A DNA stretch of 64,000 nucleotides from Haloferax mediterranei ATCC 33500 (GCF_000306765.2 NC_017941.2:2542001-2606000); one strand, 5' to 3'; counted from the first letter of the stretch, positions 8,367 through 16,742 are shown. Made by a program: numbers and translations. The notes: generated by a model not told the origin, from the letters alone.

Positions 8367-9137
8367 TTACAGGTGTTCTTGGCCTTGGATGTAATGGTAC
8401 GGGGGAAGGTTGTCTGGTGCCGGGTCGACGTAGTCGTTGACGATGAGGACATCGATCGCGACGCCATGCCCGTCGTTCGATATCTTTACCCAAGAGAGTT
8501 CAACAGCGATGACGGCAGCAAAGGCCGCAATGATGAGTGGCCCAATCGGGCCGGTGACGCCGGCAGAAACCAGGGCCGCTTCGGCTGCCACCGCACCGAC
8601 CCCGCTGGCCGCTGTGACCGCTTCAACTAGGTCCTTCGTCAAGTTGTCGTCCATGAAGATCCGGTACCTGTCGCGTAGGGGACCCTGATGAAGGATTTCC
8701 AGTTTGGTTTTGCCGCTGTTGCCTGAGTTATGCGACAAGGTACCTACTTGGTCATTACTCTTAATGTGCCACTCGGCTTCGACTTGGTCGCCGTCCTCGC
8801 TGAACGTCACGTCGCCGTCCTCAGAGGCCTTGTTGAGGCCCTGAATGCCCTGGTTCATCTCGTTGTAGCTGAGACGCTTGAAGTGGTCCGGGACGTGATC
8901 CACTTCGGAGGCGTCCGGCGCGGACTCCCACTCTCGTTCGGAGACAGCCATGTTGAAACGGCCATTCTGGAACTGTGCCCAGTCAGGCGGACCTCGTCGC
9001 CCTCTCCCTTGACCGTCGCCGCGACCACGACCGGGGTTCGCAGATGCGGCGCCAGAGGCACCAACGAGTCCGACGAGAGTCATTCCGGTAGTTTTCAAGA
9101 TGTTTCGTCTAGTCGAATTTGAATCATTTGGTGACAT
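8367..9137 (-). CDS. Tat-exported bacteriocin-like precursor (unrecognised family)
   Basis: 256 residues. The N-terminus is a Tat signal: twin Arg at 10-11 (TRRNILKTTG), hydrophobic core, and a likely cleavage after ASA (residue 33). A Gly/Arg-rich segment (36-50), an acidic helical middle (about 60-165) and a long, almost uncharged Ala/Gly/Val-rich stretch (170-216) follow. The tail is NDGHGVAIDVLI with an aromatic, Pro-rich end. A hydrophobic core followed by a Gly-rich 'NxGxGVxI' segment recalls membrane-active peptide bacteriocins; this is inference. Only two Met and no Cys lie in the hydrophobic core, unlike halocin C8, which is Cys-rich. A TATA-like TTTAAA near 9166-9171 suggests a leaderless transcript. 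Lower GC upstream and flanking 68-bp repeats suggest acquisition. Confidence 0.7.
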   Translation of the reverse strand: MSPNDSNSTRRNILKTTGMTLVGLVGASGAASANPGRGRGDGQGRGRRGPPDWAQFQNGRFNMAVSEREWESAPDASEVDHVPDHFKRLSYNEMNQGIQGLNKASEDGDVTFSEDGDQVEAEWHIKSNDQVGTLSHNSGNSGKTKLEILHQGPLRDRYRIFMDDNLTKDLVEAVTAASGVGAVAAEAALVSAGVTGPIGPLIIAAFAAVIAVELSWVKISNDGHGVAIDVLIVNDYVDPAPDNLPPYHYIQGQEHL

Positions 9138-9530
9138 GATTCAAATCATATTTCAAACAAGTAGATTTAAAACATTTTCATATGCTGGGATGCGGGAAAC
9201 GACTACTGTGTCCACCAGCGCCGATTCCCTGCAAGATGAGACTTGTACCAACGAGTCCCGCGATCTCGTTGTCCGTACCCATCGTGTTACCGAGAATTTC
9301 GTGAACTCGTCGTAAAATGTGTTGTTCATAACATCAAGCGTACCGCAACATAGCCGGATCAACCGCTGTATGGCGATTCACCAGAGCCAAATGCCACAGA
9401 CCGTGGTTGCCATCAAAGTGATTTCGCCGGAGACAGAACGCAGACCCAAGTTATCACTCATTAATACATAACGAGAGTGAATGTAATCTCTGTATACAGA
9501 TTTATGCGAGGGCCATACGAGGTATTACGT
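9138..9530. other. Promoter and repeat-bearing gap before volactin
   Basis: AT-rich 9140-9190 holds the minus-strand promoter of the bacteriocin-like gene. The right 68-bp repeat is at 9325-9392. Bases 9460-9530 are AT-rich, with a TATA-like TTTATG at about 9501 some 30 bp before the volactin ATG, which fits a leaderless message. No gene is supported. Confidence 0.5.
9325..9392 (+). repeat. Right copy of a 68-bp imperfect direct repeat
   Basis: Same orientation and length as 7579-7646, with 13 mismatches by hand alignment. Together the two copies bracket the 1.7-kb exported-protein/membrane-protein cassette. That is the geometry expected of recombination between repeats, or of an insertion beside a duplicated element. 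Confidence 0.75.
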
Positions 9531-10679
9531 ATGGCGAAAGGCCTTGACGTAGGTACGATGAACATCCTGTCCGCGAGTCAGGATGGAAACGAGACGGTTT
9601 TTGTCCAGCAGCGAAACTCGTTTGTCGAAATCGACTACAGCGACATGGCGGAACAGATGCTCTCGCGGAGCGACGTTCTGCACATCCGCAAGGACGACAA
9701 AGTGTACGTCGTCGGCGACGACGCACTCAACTTTGCGAACATCTTCAGCAAGGAAACGCGGCGGCCGATGCAACACGGCATCCTCTCCAGCGAGGAGTCC
9801 TCCGCGATTCCGATGATTAAACTCATCATCGAACAGGTCGTCGGCGCGCCCTCCCGCCCGAACGAACGCCTGTTCTATTCGAGTCCCGCAGACCCCATCG
9901 ACTCCGAGCTTTCGACGCTGTATCACGACAAGACGCTCGAATCGATGCTCGGCGATATGGGGTACGACCCCGAACCCATCAACGAGGGGATGGCGGTCAT
10001 CTACAGCGAACTCGCAGACAACAACTTCACCGGTCTCGGCATCTCGTTCGGCGCAGGCATGACGAACATCTGTCTGTCGTACTACGCGGTCCCCGTGATG
10101 CAGTTCTCCATTGCCCGCGGTGGCGACTGGATCGACAACCAGACCGCACAGGCGACCGGAACAGCCGTCGACAAGGTGACCTCAATCAAGGAAGACGGCT
10201 TCGAACTCGACTTCCGCACCGACGTCGGCGGCGTCGAGGGCGCACTGTCCATCTACTACGAAAACCTCCTCGACTACGTTATCGAGAACATTGAACGCGA
10301 AGTCGACGAAGAAGACATCGAAGAAGGACTGGACGTACCGGTCGTCGTCACCGGCGGTACGTCGAGTCCCGAAGGCTTCGAACAACTGTTCGAACACCAC
10401 CTCGAAGACTCGACGATTCCGTTCTCCGTGAACGAGGTCCGCAGTATCGAACGCCCGCTGTACAGCGTCGCTCGCGGGTCGCTCGTCGCGGCACGGTCTG
10501 AAGAGGAATCCAACGGTGGGTCCGGAAGCGGGTCCCGCAAAAGCTCGAAGTCGAAATCTAAGTCCAAAGCGAACTCCAAGTCCAAGTCCAAGTCCAAGTC
10601 CAAGTCCAAGTCCAAGTCCAAGTCCAAGTCCAAGTCCAAGTCGAAAAAGGAAGCCGAAGCGTCGAGCGAATCGAACTAA
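9531..10679 (+). CDS. volA: Actin-family ATPase, volactin-like, with Lys-Ser repeat tail
   Basis: 382 residues from [15 protein letters not shown] at 9531; the earlier in-frame codon at 9477 lies in the promoter. The actin/Hsp70 fold shows in phosphate loop 1 (GLDVGTMNI, about residue 4), phosphate loop 2 ([16 protein letters not shown]) and the adenosine motif ([12 protein letters not shown]). It resembles the H. volcanii cytoskeletal protein volactin, reported to support the disk cell form, and the salactin/Ta0583-like class. After the ATPase core the chain becomes Ser/Gly-rich and then a run of Lys-Ser dipeptides, most encoded by a hexanucleotide microsatellite, ending [12 protein letters not shown] strongly basic tail is striking in an acidic proteome. 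It lies 440 bp upstream of CetZ4. Confidence 0.88.
   Translation: MAKGLDVGTMNILSASQDGNETVFVQQRNSFVEIDYSDMAEQMLSRSDVLHIRKDDKVYVVGDDALNFANIFSKETRRPMQHGILSSEESSAIPMIKLIIEQVVGAPSRPNERLFYSSPADPIDSELSTLYHDKTLESMLGDMGYDPEPINEGMAVIYSELADNNFTGLGISFGAGMTNICLSYYAVPVMQFSIARGGDWIDNQTAQATGTAVDKVTSIKEDGFELDFRTDVGGVEGALSIYYENLLDYVIENIEREVDEEDIEEGLDVPVVVTGGTSSPEGFEQLFEHHLEDSTIPFSVNEVRSIERPLYSVARGSLVAARSEEESNGGSGSGSRKSSKSKSKSKANSKSKSKSKSKSKSKSKSKSKSKSKKEAEASSESN
10578..10637 (+). repeat. AAGTCC hexanucleotide microsatellite inside volactin
   Basis: Ten perfect consecutive AAGTCC units, each encoding Lys-Ser, with imperfect units on both sides (AAGTCG just after, and further Lys-Ser codons from 10547). Because the unit is two codons, slippage would change tail length without shifting the frame. 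Confidence 0.95.
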
Positions 10680-10769
10680 CCAACGACGCCAGACGAAGTG
10701 TCGAGCACGCGGCACCGACAGCAGCGCGGCGGTGACCAGTCGGAAGCGCCGAAAGCGGAAGCGACTCGT

Positions 10770-10973
10770 TTAGCAGTCGTCGCCGCCGTCGCATCGCGTC
10801 TCCGCGGCCTGTTTGCGAAAACGCGTTATAGCGTCGTCCCACGACTCACTTGCAGGGGCGTCGCGCTCGTGCGATGCTTCGATATCAGCGAAACCGCAGC
10901 GCTCGCAGTACAGCGCTGCATGTCCATCGAAAGCAAGCGTAGACAGGTGCTGTGAGCAACGCGGGCAAGGCAT
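10770..10973 (-). CDS. Small zinc-ribbon protein
   Basis: 67 residues. Two CxxC knuckles, CPRC at residues 3-6 and CERC at 23-26, make a four-cysteine zinc ribbon. A charged helical tail follows (SWDDAITRFRKQAAE), ending in acidic residues and a Cys. Small zinc-ribbon proteins are abundant in haloarchaea and often regulate or bind partners. It lies between and opposite to volactin and CetZ4, an arrangement I believe occurs in H. volcanii as well (from memory). No specific function is known. Confidence 0.75.
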   Translation of the reverse strand: MPCPRCSQHLSTLAFDGHAALYCERCGFADIEASHERDAPASESWDDAITRFRKQAAETRCDGGDDC

Positions 10974-11115
10974 ACGGTATCCGACGCCCGATACTCACTC
11001 ACGTCGTATAGAACTAACCCAGTTGCTTCAGCGAGAGACCGGTCGGTGAAACCTCCATATATAAATAATGGATATCTAACAGAAGATTCACCACGACGTG
11101 GGTCCGAACGGGTAG

Positions 11116-12282
11116 ATGATGAAGGTCCTCTGCTTTGGTATGGGGCAAGCGGGCGGGAACGTCCTCGACGCCCTCATCCAGTACGAAAAACGAACGAACG
11201 CCGATTTCCTCATCGACGCGGTTGCCTACAATACGGCGTCTGCAGACCTCCGTGGGCTCGAACACGTTCCCGAGTCGAACCGCATCCTCTTCGGTGCCGA
11301 CGAGGTGAGCGGACACGGCGTCGGCGCGGACAACGAACTCGCCGCGGAACTCGCAGAGCGCGACAGTCGACAACTGCTCCGCGGTACCGACGGAACGCCG
11401 ACATCGCAAGCGGACGCGTTCATGATATTCGCTGGACTCGGCGGTGGAACCGGCAGCGGCGCAGCGCCGGTCCTCGCAAAGCACCTCAAACGCATCTACA
11501 ACCAGCCCGTCTACGGCGTCGGCATCCTCCCTGCGGCGGACGAAGGCGGTCTCTACTCGCGGAACGCCGCTCGCTCGCTCAAGACGTTTGTCGACGTAAC
11601 TGACCACGTCTTCGCCTTCGACAACGGCGCGTGGTCACAGAGCGGCGAAGACGTCGCACAGGCACACGATTCGATGAACGAGACGCTCGTCCGGCGGCTG
11701 GGTATCCTCCTTGCATCCGGCGAAGTGAGCGACTCGGGAACCGTCGCAGAGAGCGTCGTCGACTCGTCCGAGATTATCAACACCCTCCGCGGCGGCGGCA
11801 TCTCGACGATTGGCTATGCGGCGAGCGAACTGCCGACCGACGCCGACGACAGCAGTGGGTTCAGCATCAAAGGGTTGCTCGGCAAGAAGTCGTCGTCGGT
11901 GGACGAACTCGACTCCATCAACCGCATCACGACGCAGACGCGAAAGGCGGTTCTCGGCCGACTCACCCTCCCGTGCGACGTTGACTCGGCAGCGCGTGGA
12001 CTCGTCATCGTGAGTGGCCCGCCCGAATGGTTGAACAGAAAAGCTATCGAGCGGAGTCGAACGTGGGTCGAAGAACAGACCCAGAGCATGGAAGTTCGCG
12101 GCGGCGACTACCCGGTGCCGGCGTCGAACCACATCGGTGTGTTGGTCCTCCTCGGCGACGTGGCGAGAAGCGACCGCATCAAAGAGATTCAATCGACCGC
12201 CATCGATGCACAGCGAAACGGTGAGTCGACCCACGAAGCGACGGAGCAAGTCGTCGACGAACGGCTCGACACGCTCTTTTGA
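11116..12282 (+). CDS. cetZ4: CetZ-family tubulin-like GTPase (CetZ4-like)
   Basis: 388 residues. The N-terminal GTPase fold shows MKVLCFGMGQAGGNVLDAL, and the tubulin/FtsZ signature is GLGGGTGSGAAPVLAKHL (about residues 113-130). DLDNGA-like FDNGAWSQ and the T7 region with SMNETLVRRLG follow. CetZ proteins are the archaeal family between FtsZ and tubulin that governs cell shape; CetZ1 is needed for rods, while CetZ4 has no firm role. The gene may start at the second Met (11119), since other CetZ proteins begin MKVL. Pairing with volactin suggests a shared shape-related role, but the two genes are separated by a divergent gene and are probably transcribed separately. Confidence 0.88.
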   Translation: MMKVLCFGMGQAGGNVLDALIQYEKRTNADFLIDAVAYNTASADLRGLEHVPESNRILFGADEVSGHGVGADNELAAELAERDSRQLLRGTDGTPTSQADAFMIFAGLGGGTGSGAAPVLAKHLKRIYNQPVYGVGILPAADEGGLYSRNAARSLKTFVDVTDHVFAFDNGAWSQSGEDVAQAHDSMNETLVRRLGILLASGEVSDSGTVAESVVDSSEIINTLRGGGISTIGYAASELPTDADDSSGFSIKGLLGKKSSSVDELDSINRITTQTRKAVLGRLTLPCDVDSAARGLVIVSGPPEWLNRKAIERSRTWVEEQTQSMEVRGGDYPVPASNHIGVLVLLGDVARSDRIKEIQSTAIDAQRNGESTHEATEQVVDERLDTLF

Positions 12283-12705
12283 ACGCGTTCGGTTTCCTTC
12301 GCTTCTGAGAGGTGGGGAGTGCTTCGGTGACACGGAGATACGGGTAATATTCCGCAGTTTGAGAATGTTCTCTCAAACTGCAGGTCGACACCGAACTAAT
12401 GGCTCGTCCGGTGGACGGTCGACGACAGCGGAGGAACAATCGACGTTCGGAACAACGACCCAAGAGGAGCAGTTGTTGAGGTCCGGATACCGCGGAAGTC
12501 GCAGGATGACCCGAACTAACACATTTTGACCGGGACACAGTGAGACACATCGAAGAAGAGAGCAGATGGTGCACTAGGACTGACAATTCGTCAATGGGCC
12601 GTTACACCGGTTTATCACCGTCTGAGTTGGCATACTACTAGACAGTATATGAGAAAATATCATATAGTCTCGTTGAGAACTCTTGAATGCGTGTCCCAGA
12701 TTAGC
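12283..12705. other. Gap after cetZ4
   Basis: No gene is supported. It contains the perfect inverted repeat at 12354-12381 and an AT-rich stretch near 12635-12665 that could be the promoter of the receiver-like gene. Confidence 0.5.
12354..12381. repeat. Perfect 11-bp inverted repeat
   Basis: GCAGTTTGAGA, six bases, then TCTCAAACTGC. As RNA it forms a stable hairpin 72 bp past the cetZ4 stop. No T-run follows, so it may be a processing or regulatory element rather than a simple terminator. Confidence 0.6.
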
Positions 12706-13083
12706 ATGGTGTCGACACCACGCCTCCTCGTTTATGGACCACCACCGGACCAGCAGCCGCCCCAAGGAGTTGTGGAGGTACAGTACGTGAGTTCGAATCA
12801 GGAGTTGTCCGACCAATTGACCGGACAACCAGCGCATTTGATACTCTGTCTACACGCACCACCGCAGTTCAACGGTGTCGAGGCGGTGAAGGCGGTCCGC
12901 CGCTTCGATGCGTCGGTTCCGGTGGTGTTAGCAACGCAGATGCAGAATGCGAGAGTCAACATACAGGCGATACAATCACAGGTCACCTGGAGCGTGGGTC
13001 TTCCGAGCGATGTGCCGGCAGAGGAAGCGCTCTCTGAAGTCGTCGTCGACGCGGCCGAGTGGCTTGACGGTCAAACCGAGTAA
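12706..13083 (+). CDS. Degenerate response-regulator receiver-like protein
   Basis: 125 residues starting MVSTPRLLVYG. Alternating strands and helices fit a CheY-like fold: RLLVYG, VQYVSS, LILCLHAPPQFNGVEAVKAVRRFDASVPVVLATQ. The position of the phospho-accepting Asp after strand three holds His (ILCLH), and the acidic pair after strand one is absent, so it probably cannot be phosphorylated by the standard mechanism. Such pseudo-receivers act as protein-binding modules. The start at 12706 begins right at strand one; the upstream extension to 12649 looks non-coding. Confidence 0.6.
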   Translation: MVSTPRLLVYGPPPDQQPPQGVVEVQYVSSNQELSDQLTGQPAHLILCLHAPPQFNGVEAVKAVRRFDASVPVVLATQMQNARVNIQAIQSQVTWSVGLPSDVPAEEALSEVVVDAAEWLDGQTE

Positions 13084-13110
13084 GAACTCCCGTGTGTAGC
13101 GGAACCTCGC

Positions 13111-13380
13111 TTAGTCGTGAGTCGGCGTATCGGCTGACTCCAGCGATACGTCGGCGTCAGTCGATGGAACCACATGTTCCAGTTCGTACTGTGCGCTCCA
13201 CAAATTGTCGAACAGTCGGTCGAACTCATCGGGGGTTGTATCGGTGGGGCGACGGCGCGAATACTCCCACAGAAGCACCTCCGCCTGTTGGAGATACACT
13301 TTGGCCTGCAGGAGCGTATCGTCAACGCCGTGCTCTGGATAGTGACGAGACATATCATGATACACGCTATCAAACAACAT
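13111..13380 (-). CDS. Small helical hypothetical protein
   Basis: 89 residues, acidic, mostly predicted helix (DDTLLQAKVYLQQAEVLLWEY, then EFDRLFDNLWSAQYELEHV). The pattern of aromatic and Leu positions suggests a two-helix hairpin. Convergent with the receiver-like gene, whose stop is 27 bp away. No family recognised. Confidence 0.55.
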   Translation of the reverse strand: MLFDSVYHDMSRHYPEHGVDDTLLQAKVYLQQAEVLLWEYSRRRPTDTTPDEFDRLFDNLWSAQYELEHVVPSTDADVSLESADTPTHD

Positions 13381-13597
13381 GAGTGTTTCAATTACTGTGA
13401 CGGCAGTATGGTTGTTTTATCACTGATTTTTCCATACATGTGTCAGGCTCAAAACCAGAATCATTAATATGTCGTCAGTAAGTGTATGCTAGTGGATGCA
13501 GTACCGCACAGTGTAACCCCTCGGACGCATCCGCTGACCGAACTCATCCCCCCTTCCCCCTTCCCATTAGGTTCGGTCACCCACCTTTATAAGAAAA

Positions 13598-14389
13598 TTA
13601 CCTGCACGAGACAGTTCCGTCCGCGCTGAACTCCAGAACTACGTCGAAAAGTGAGGCGAACGTTCGAATCGTCTGCTCGTCGTGGCGAGTCGGGTCGAGA
13701 TAATACTGTGCACGGGCGTCTGCGGCCCTAACCTGTGCAGTAAGGGCGTGAAGGAACCGGAAGACATGCTGGTCGTTATCGACAGCCTCGAGAAGACTCG
13801 ATAGTGAGTGGATAGACACGTTCCACGGTGCGTCGGTCCACTGAGTCAGAAGATTGGTTACTTCGGTACCGAGACGGGGGAGGTCAGTCGGTCGCTCGAC
13901 GTTCAGTACGTCGACCTGTCTCTCCGACATCTCGATGGCGCGGGTCCGGTCGTGAGGCGGTGCAGTGATGACCACGCGTTGTTCGGTTACTTCAGTACGA
14001 GAGGTACGGAGAATGTCGAGTTGTGCGTCGAACGGTGTCTCGATACACATAAGAAGTTGGTTCGTTGCTGTCGATTCCGTCATTGACTGCCGTATGGAGC
14101 GACCACACGCGACTGCAGACGCAGCAGGGCCGACGAAGAGTACGTTTGGCTGGTCCGTAAGACGGTCGAACGCATCAGTTGCCGGTGTGCCGAACCCAAT
14201 TTCGGAGGCAGTATCGTCGCTCCCCACAGGCTCGGTTTGCTCGGGAGGATTCGGGGGAGTTGCGTCGCTGGTGCGGACCCCCGCACGACTCGTCTGTCGT
14301 GATGCTGCGAGGCCCACTTGAGACGACGAGGGTTGCATCTCGGAGTCGGAAGTCGACGTGGGAGGCTCTAGCTCGTCGTGTTCGTCCAT
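13598..14389 (-). CDS. DUF7504-like protein, P-loop-less KaiC/RecA-type
   Basis: 263 residues from ATG 14389; a TTG three codons earlier is also possible. A disordered, Thr/Ser/Pro-rich N-terminus (about 1-75) is followed by an alpha/beta domain: PNVLFVGPAASAVACGRSI, LLMCIETPFDAQLDIL, VVITAPPHD, WNVSIHSLSSLLEAVD, RFLHALTAQVRAADARAQYYLDP. The order resembles the KaiC/RecA-like DUF7504 family of haloarchaea, but the Walker A Gly-Lys-Ser/Thr is missing. These proteins are common next to HalOD1 and sensor genes, as here, and are thought to be signalling partners; no experiment is known to me. Confidence 0.6.
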   Translation of the reverse strand: MDEHDELEPPTSTSDSEMQPSSSQVGLAASRQTSRAGVRTSDATPPNPPEQTEPVGSDDTASEIGFGTPATDAFDRLTDQPNVLFVGPAASAVACGRSIRQSMTESTATNQLLMCIETPFDAQLDILRTSRTEVTEQRVVITAPPHDRTRAIEMSERQVDVLNVERPTDLPRLGTEVTNLLTQWTDAPWNVSIHSLSSLLEAVDNDQHVFRFLHALTAQVRAADARAQYYLDPTRHDEQTIRTFASLFDVVLEFSADGTVSCR

Positions 14390-14686
14390 AGTTCCCAATG
14401 TTGTTCAGAGAGAATAAAAATATATCGGGATATATCCCAACTATCTGGACAACAGAAGATAAGTAGCCTAGAAGAAACACTATAAGACAATCTATATCCA
14501 ATATTTGTAATCAATTGTAAACCAACAGGTGCTGGAGCCACCCCAGGAGGATTGGGGATTGCATAATGGTATCTACCTCGGTTACTAACTGCCCTGAGTC
14601 ATGGTAGATACCAAGCAAATTCGGGCATAAGAGATATATCAAGACTGTGCTATATAAAATCCAATACTACTCCAAGTGGGTCAACA

Positions 14687-14986
14687 ATGGGAATGAGTAT
14701 CTCGGGGCACGAAAGCCCCAAACGAACGCGGGTGTGGTACGACTGTGAACGAGACGAATCAGTGTCCGAGGCGATTCTGACAGCGACAAGCGAGCATAAA
14801 GCGTGTGAACCGACCGAGCTCGCACCGCTCGGCGAGTACGCCGATACAGATGCACTCGACACGTTATTCGGTGCCGAGAGTTCGTTCTCGCCGTCGCTGT
14901 CGAACGGGAACCTCGAATTCGAATACGACGACGTGGTCGTCAAAGTCGATACGATGGGCGTAGTCGAAATCATCGACCCCGACTGA
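14687..14986 (+). CDS. HalOD1 output-domain protein
   Basis: 99 residues. The pattern SVSEAILTATSEHKACEPTELAPLGEYADTDALDTLF followed by FEYDDVVVKVDTMGVVEII matches the HalOD1 domain: a helix, a short 'ELxPL' turn, 'DxDALDxLF', then a terminal beta hairpin. This domain is a haloarchaeal signalling output module found alone or fused to receivers. Divergent from the DUF7504-like gene with a 297-bp AT-rich gap holding both promoters. A Met at 14693 is an alternative start. Confidence 0.75.
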   Translation: MGMSISGHESPKRTRVWYDCERDESVSEAILTATSEHKACEPTELAPLGEYADTDALDTLFGAESSFSPSLSNGNLEFEYDDVVVKVDTMGVVEIIDPD

Positions 14987-15390
14987 ATTAACACTGGAGA
15001 AACGGTGGGCAGTATTGCTCATATTACAAAATTTAACTCCGCGCCCACAAGTAGACCGGTATCAACAGAAGTGCCCCAGATAGCAATATGCGTTATTCTT
15101 TCGCTCATCCTACTCAGTATTCTTCAGAGAGTGTGAACCCCACACTATAAAAAGAATAAATCATACCTGTATGGTGCTTAGTGCCTCCTAATATAGGACC
15201 TAAAGTCAGGATAAACCGCATACTGCACGATATATTGGCTGAAGGTGTGTTATGTCGAATTTTGAATATTGTATATTTTAAGCAATATTATTGGACCATA
15301 CCAGATCACTATAGCCATAGAATTGCGTCGACAGCAACTGCGACACGGAAAAGGCAATCGGGCGAGCGTTCGGTCGGACGCAGTTCTCAA
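14987..15390. other. AT-rich gap
   Basis: Clearly AT-richer than its surroundings; no frame on either strand has haloarchaeal protein composition. Nothing recognisable was seen beyond possible promoters. Confidence 0.5.
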
Positions 15391-15783
15391 TTAACGCTTC
15401 CCGAATCGAATCCCGTCTTCGACGAGTCGGAGGTTTCGTTCGCGGTCGACGTATGGTTTCAGCCAGTCGTACTCCTGAAGCTGTACGATGAGGTCGGCTT
15501 GGAGGTTTCGCCACGCAATCGCGTAGATAGGTGATTGTCCCCACGCGCGGAGTTCAGGGACGAACTCGTCGTACTTCTCGTAGTGGGCTTCGAGTCGTTC
15601 GATTGCGTCGACGACGTATTCGGCTGCCTCCGTTTCCGACTCGGCGTCGGCGATAGCACGGTTCAATCTCGTCTCCAGTCCTTCGACCGCTCGCTGCATG
15701 TCCTGTGCGGCCGTCCCCTCCGGTTCCGGCAGTGCGTCGAGAATCGGCTTCGGAACACCAAGTGAGAGTTCTTCGATAGGCAT
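15391..15783 (-). CDS. Helical hypothetical protein
   Basis: 130 residues starting MPIEELSLGVPKPILDALPE. Acidic and helical throughout, with a likely coiled-coil segment AVEGLETRLNRAIADAESE and AAEYVVDAIERLEAHYEKYDEF, then a C-terminal part with Trp and Tyr residues (YAIAWRNLQADLIVQLQEYDWLKPYVDRERNLRL). No membrane helix or motif. The start at 15783 avoids a Cys/Trp-rich upstream extension. Confidence 0.65.
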   Translation of the reverse strand: MPIEELSLGVPKPILDALPEPEGTAAQDMQRAVEGLETRLNRAIADAESETEAAEYVVDAIERLEAHYEKYDEFVPELRAWGQSPIYAIAWRNLQADLIVQLQEYDWLKPYVDRERNLRLVEDGIRFGKR

Positions 15784-16005
15784 ATCGTGCAGTGAGTGAC
15801 CAGATAGCAAAAAGGCGGCGACGACCCAGTACGAGCACGAGAACCAGTGCGCCAAATACGGTCATCAGAGTCCGAGGCCGGTTTCGTATCCACTTCTGAG
15901 AATGAAGCTGGCGTTGTAACTCGTCGTACGGTTCGTCCGCAGAAGCGCGCCGGGGTGCCTCCGAAGGCCGTCCCAGACCTTCGGTTGTGGCGCGTAGTTG
16001 TCTCG

Positions 16006-16320
16006 CTATTCTGCTGCAGCGTCGTCGCCGGTCCGTGCCCTAAGTTCGGACTCGACGAGGTCGTCGAAATCGACGCCTTCTGTACGATACTGGTCGCGGT
16101 TGTCGAGGACGACCAGTCCCTTCTCGGTAATCTCGTACAGACCGGAGTTCGGCGCGGGCCCGACTCGCGCCAGCAGTCCGTAGTCTGCTAGTATCGGCAG
16201 TCGCGTGTTAATGTACGAACGGTTCTTGTCGAGGATATACGAGAGGTTTACAGCAGTATTCCGCCTCCCATCAGAGAGTGCCTCCAGTATATCGAAGTCA
16301 GTTGGGACGGCCAACTTCAT
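16006..16320 (-). CDS. PhiH1-repressor-like winged-helix regulator
   Basis: 104 residues. A winged helix-turn-helix fills residues about 5-75: DILEALSDGRRNTAVNLSYIL (helices 1-2), YINTRLPILADYGLLARVG (recognition helix and wing), SGLYEITEKGLVVLDN. This is the pattern of the phage PhiH1 repressor-like family, widespread in haloarchaea. A short acidic tail follows. Local regulator by inference; its targets are unknown. It is not obviously linked to a prophage here. Confidence 0.75.
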   Translation of the reverse strand: MKLAVPTDFDILEALSDGRRNTAVNLSYILDKNRSYINTRLPILADYGLLARVGPAPNSGLYEITEKGLVVLDNRDQYRTEGVDFDDLVESELRARTGDDAAAE

Positions 16321-16472
16321 ACACGGTTGTTTTCATCGCATGTTAAATAAACATCTTATGAGTAGGTCACATACAGATATTAGTAGGTAGACACGATTGG
16401 TGTCGGAGAAAACGGGAATATCGGCACCAAAAGTGGGAGTAGCCTGGTCAAAGTGTCTAGTTTGGGAAGCTG

Positions 16473-16742
16473 CTACTTGTGCTCGAGTGCGTCGCGAGCG
16501 AATCGAAGGTCTTCGAGAATCTGTTCGTGTCGGTCGATAGCGGCATCGATGTGTGCCCGAGGCGAAACCGCCTCGTGGTCGTCGTGGTTGTGGTACTGTG
16601 CCTGTATCAGATGCGCCTCAAGTGCGCGAGACGTCGAGTCACTCGCGGCCAAGAGCGCCTGCGTAATCGTCCAGTCGATCGAGTTGTTGTCGGGGAGTTC
16701 GTCGAATACCGCTAGTTCCCCCTCGTGTCGATTGTCCATCAT
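16473..16742 (-). CDS. Small helical hypothetical protein
   Basis: 89 residues starting MMDNRHEGELAVFDEL (or from the second Met). Two long helices are predicted (WTITQALLAASDSTSRALEAHLIQAQ and HIDAAIDRHEQILEDLRFARDALEHK), with His-rich residues between them. Its size and helix-hairpin style match the 89-residue protein at 13111-13380, though no homology is claimed. The upstream region to 16856 was rejected as coding because of its non-haloarchaeal composition. Confidence 0.55.
   Translation of the reverse strand: MMDNRHEGELAVFDELPDNNSIDWTITQALLAASDSTSRALEAHLIQAQYHNHDDHEAVSPRAHIDAAIDRHEQILEDLRFARDALEHK

Noticed and set aside
10547..10643. Possible CRISPR or satellite array
   Set aside because: The repeated hexanucleotide is coding in volactin and has no spacers.
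15181..15534. 117-codon plus-strand frame in the AT-rich gap
   Set aside because: Composition rich in Ile, Tyr, Arg; no domain pattern, and it overlaps the minus-strand gene at 15391.
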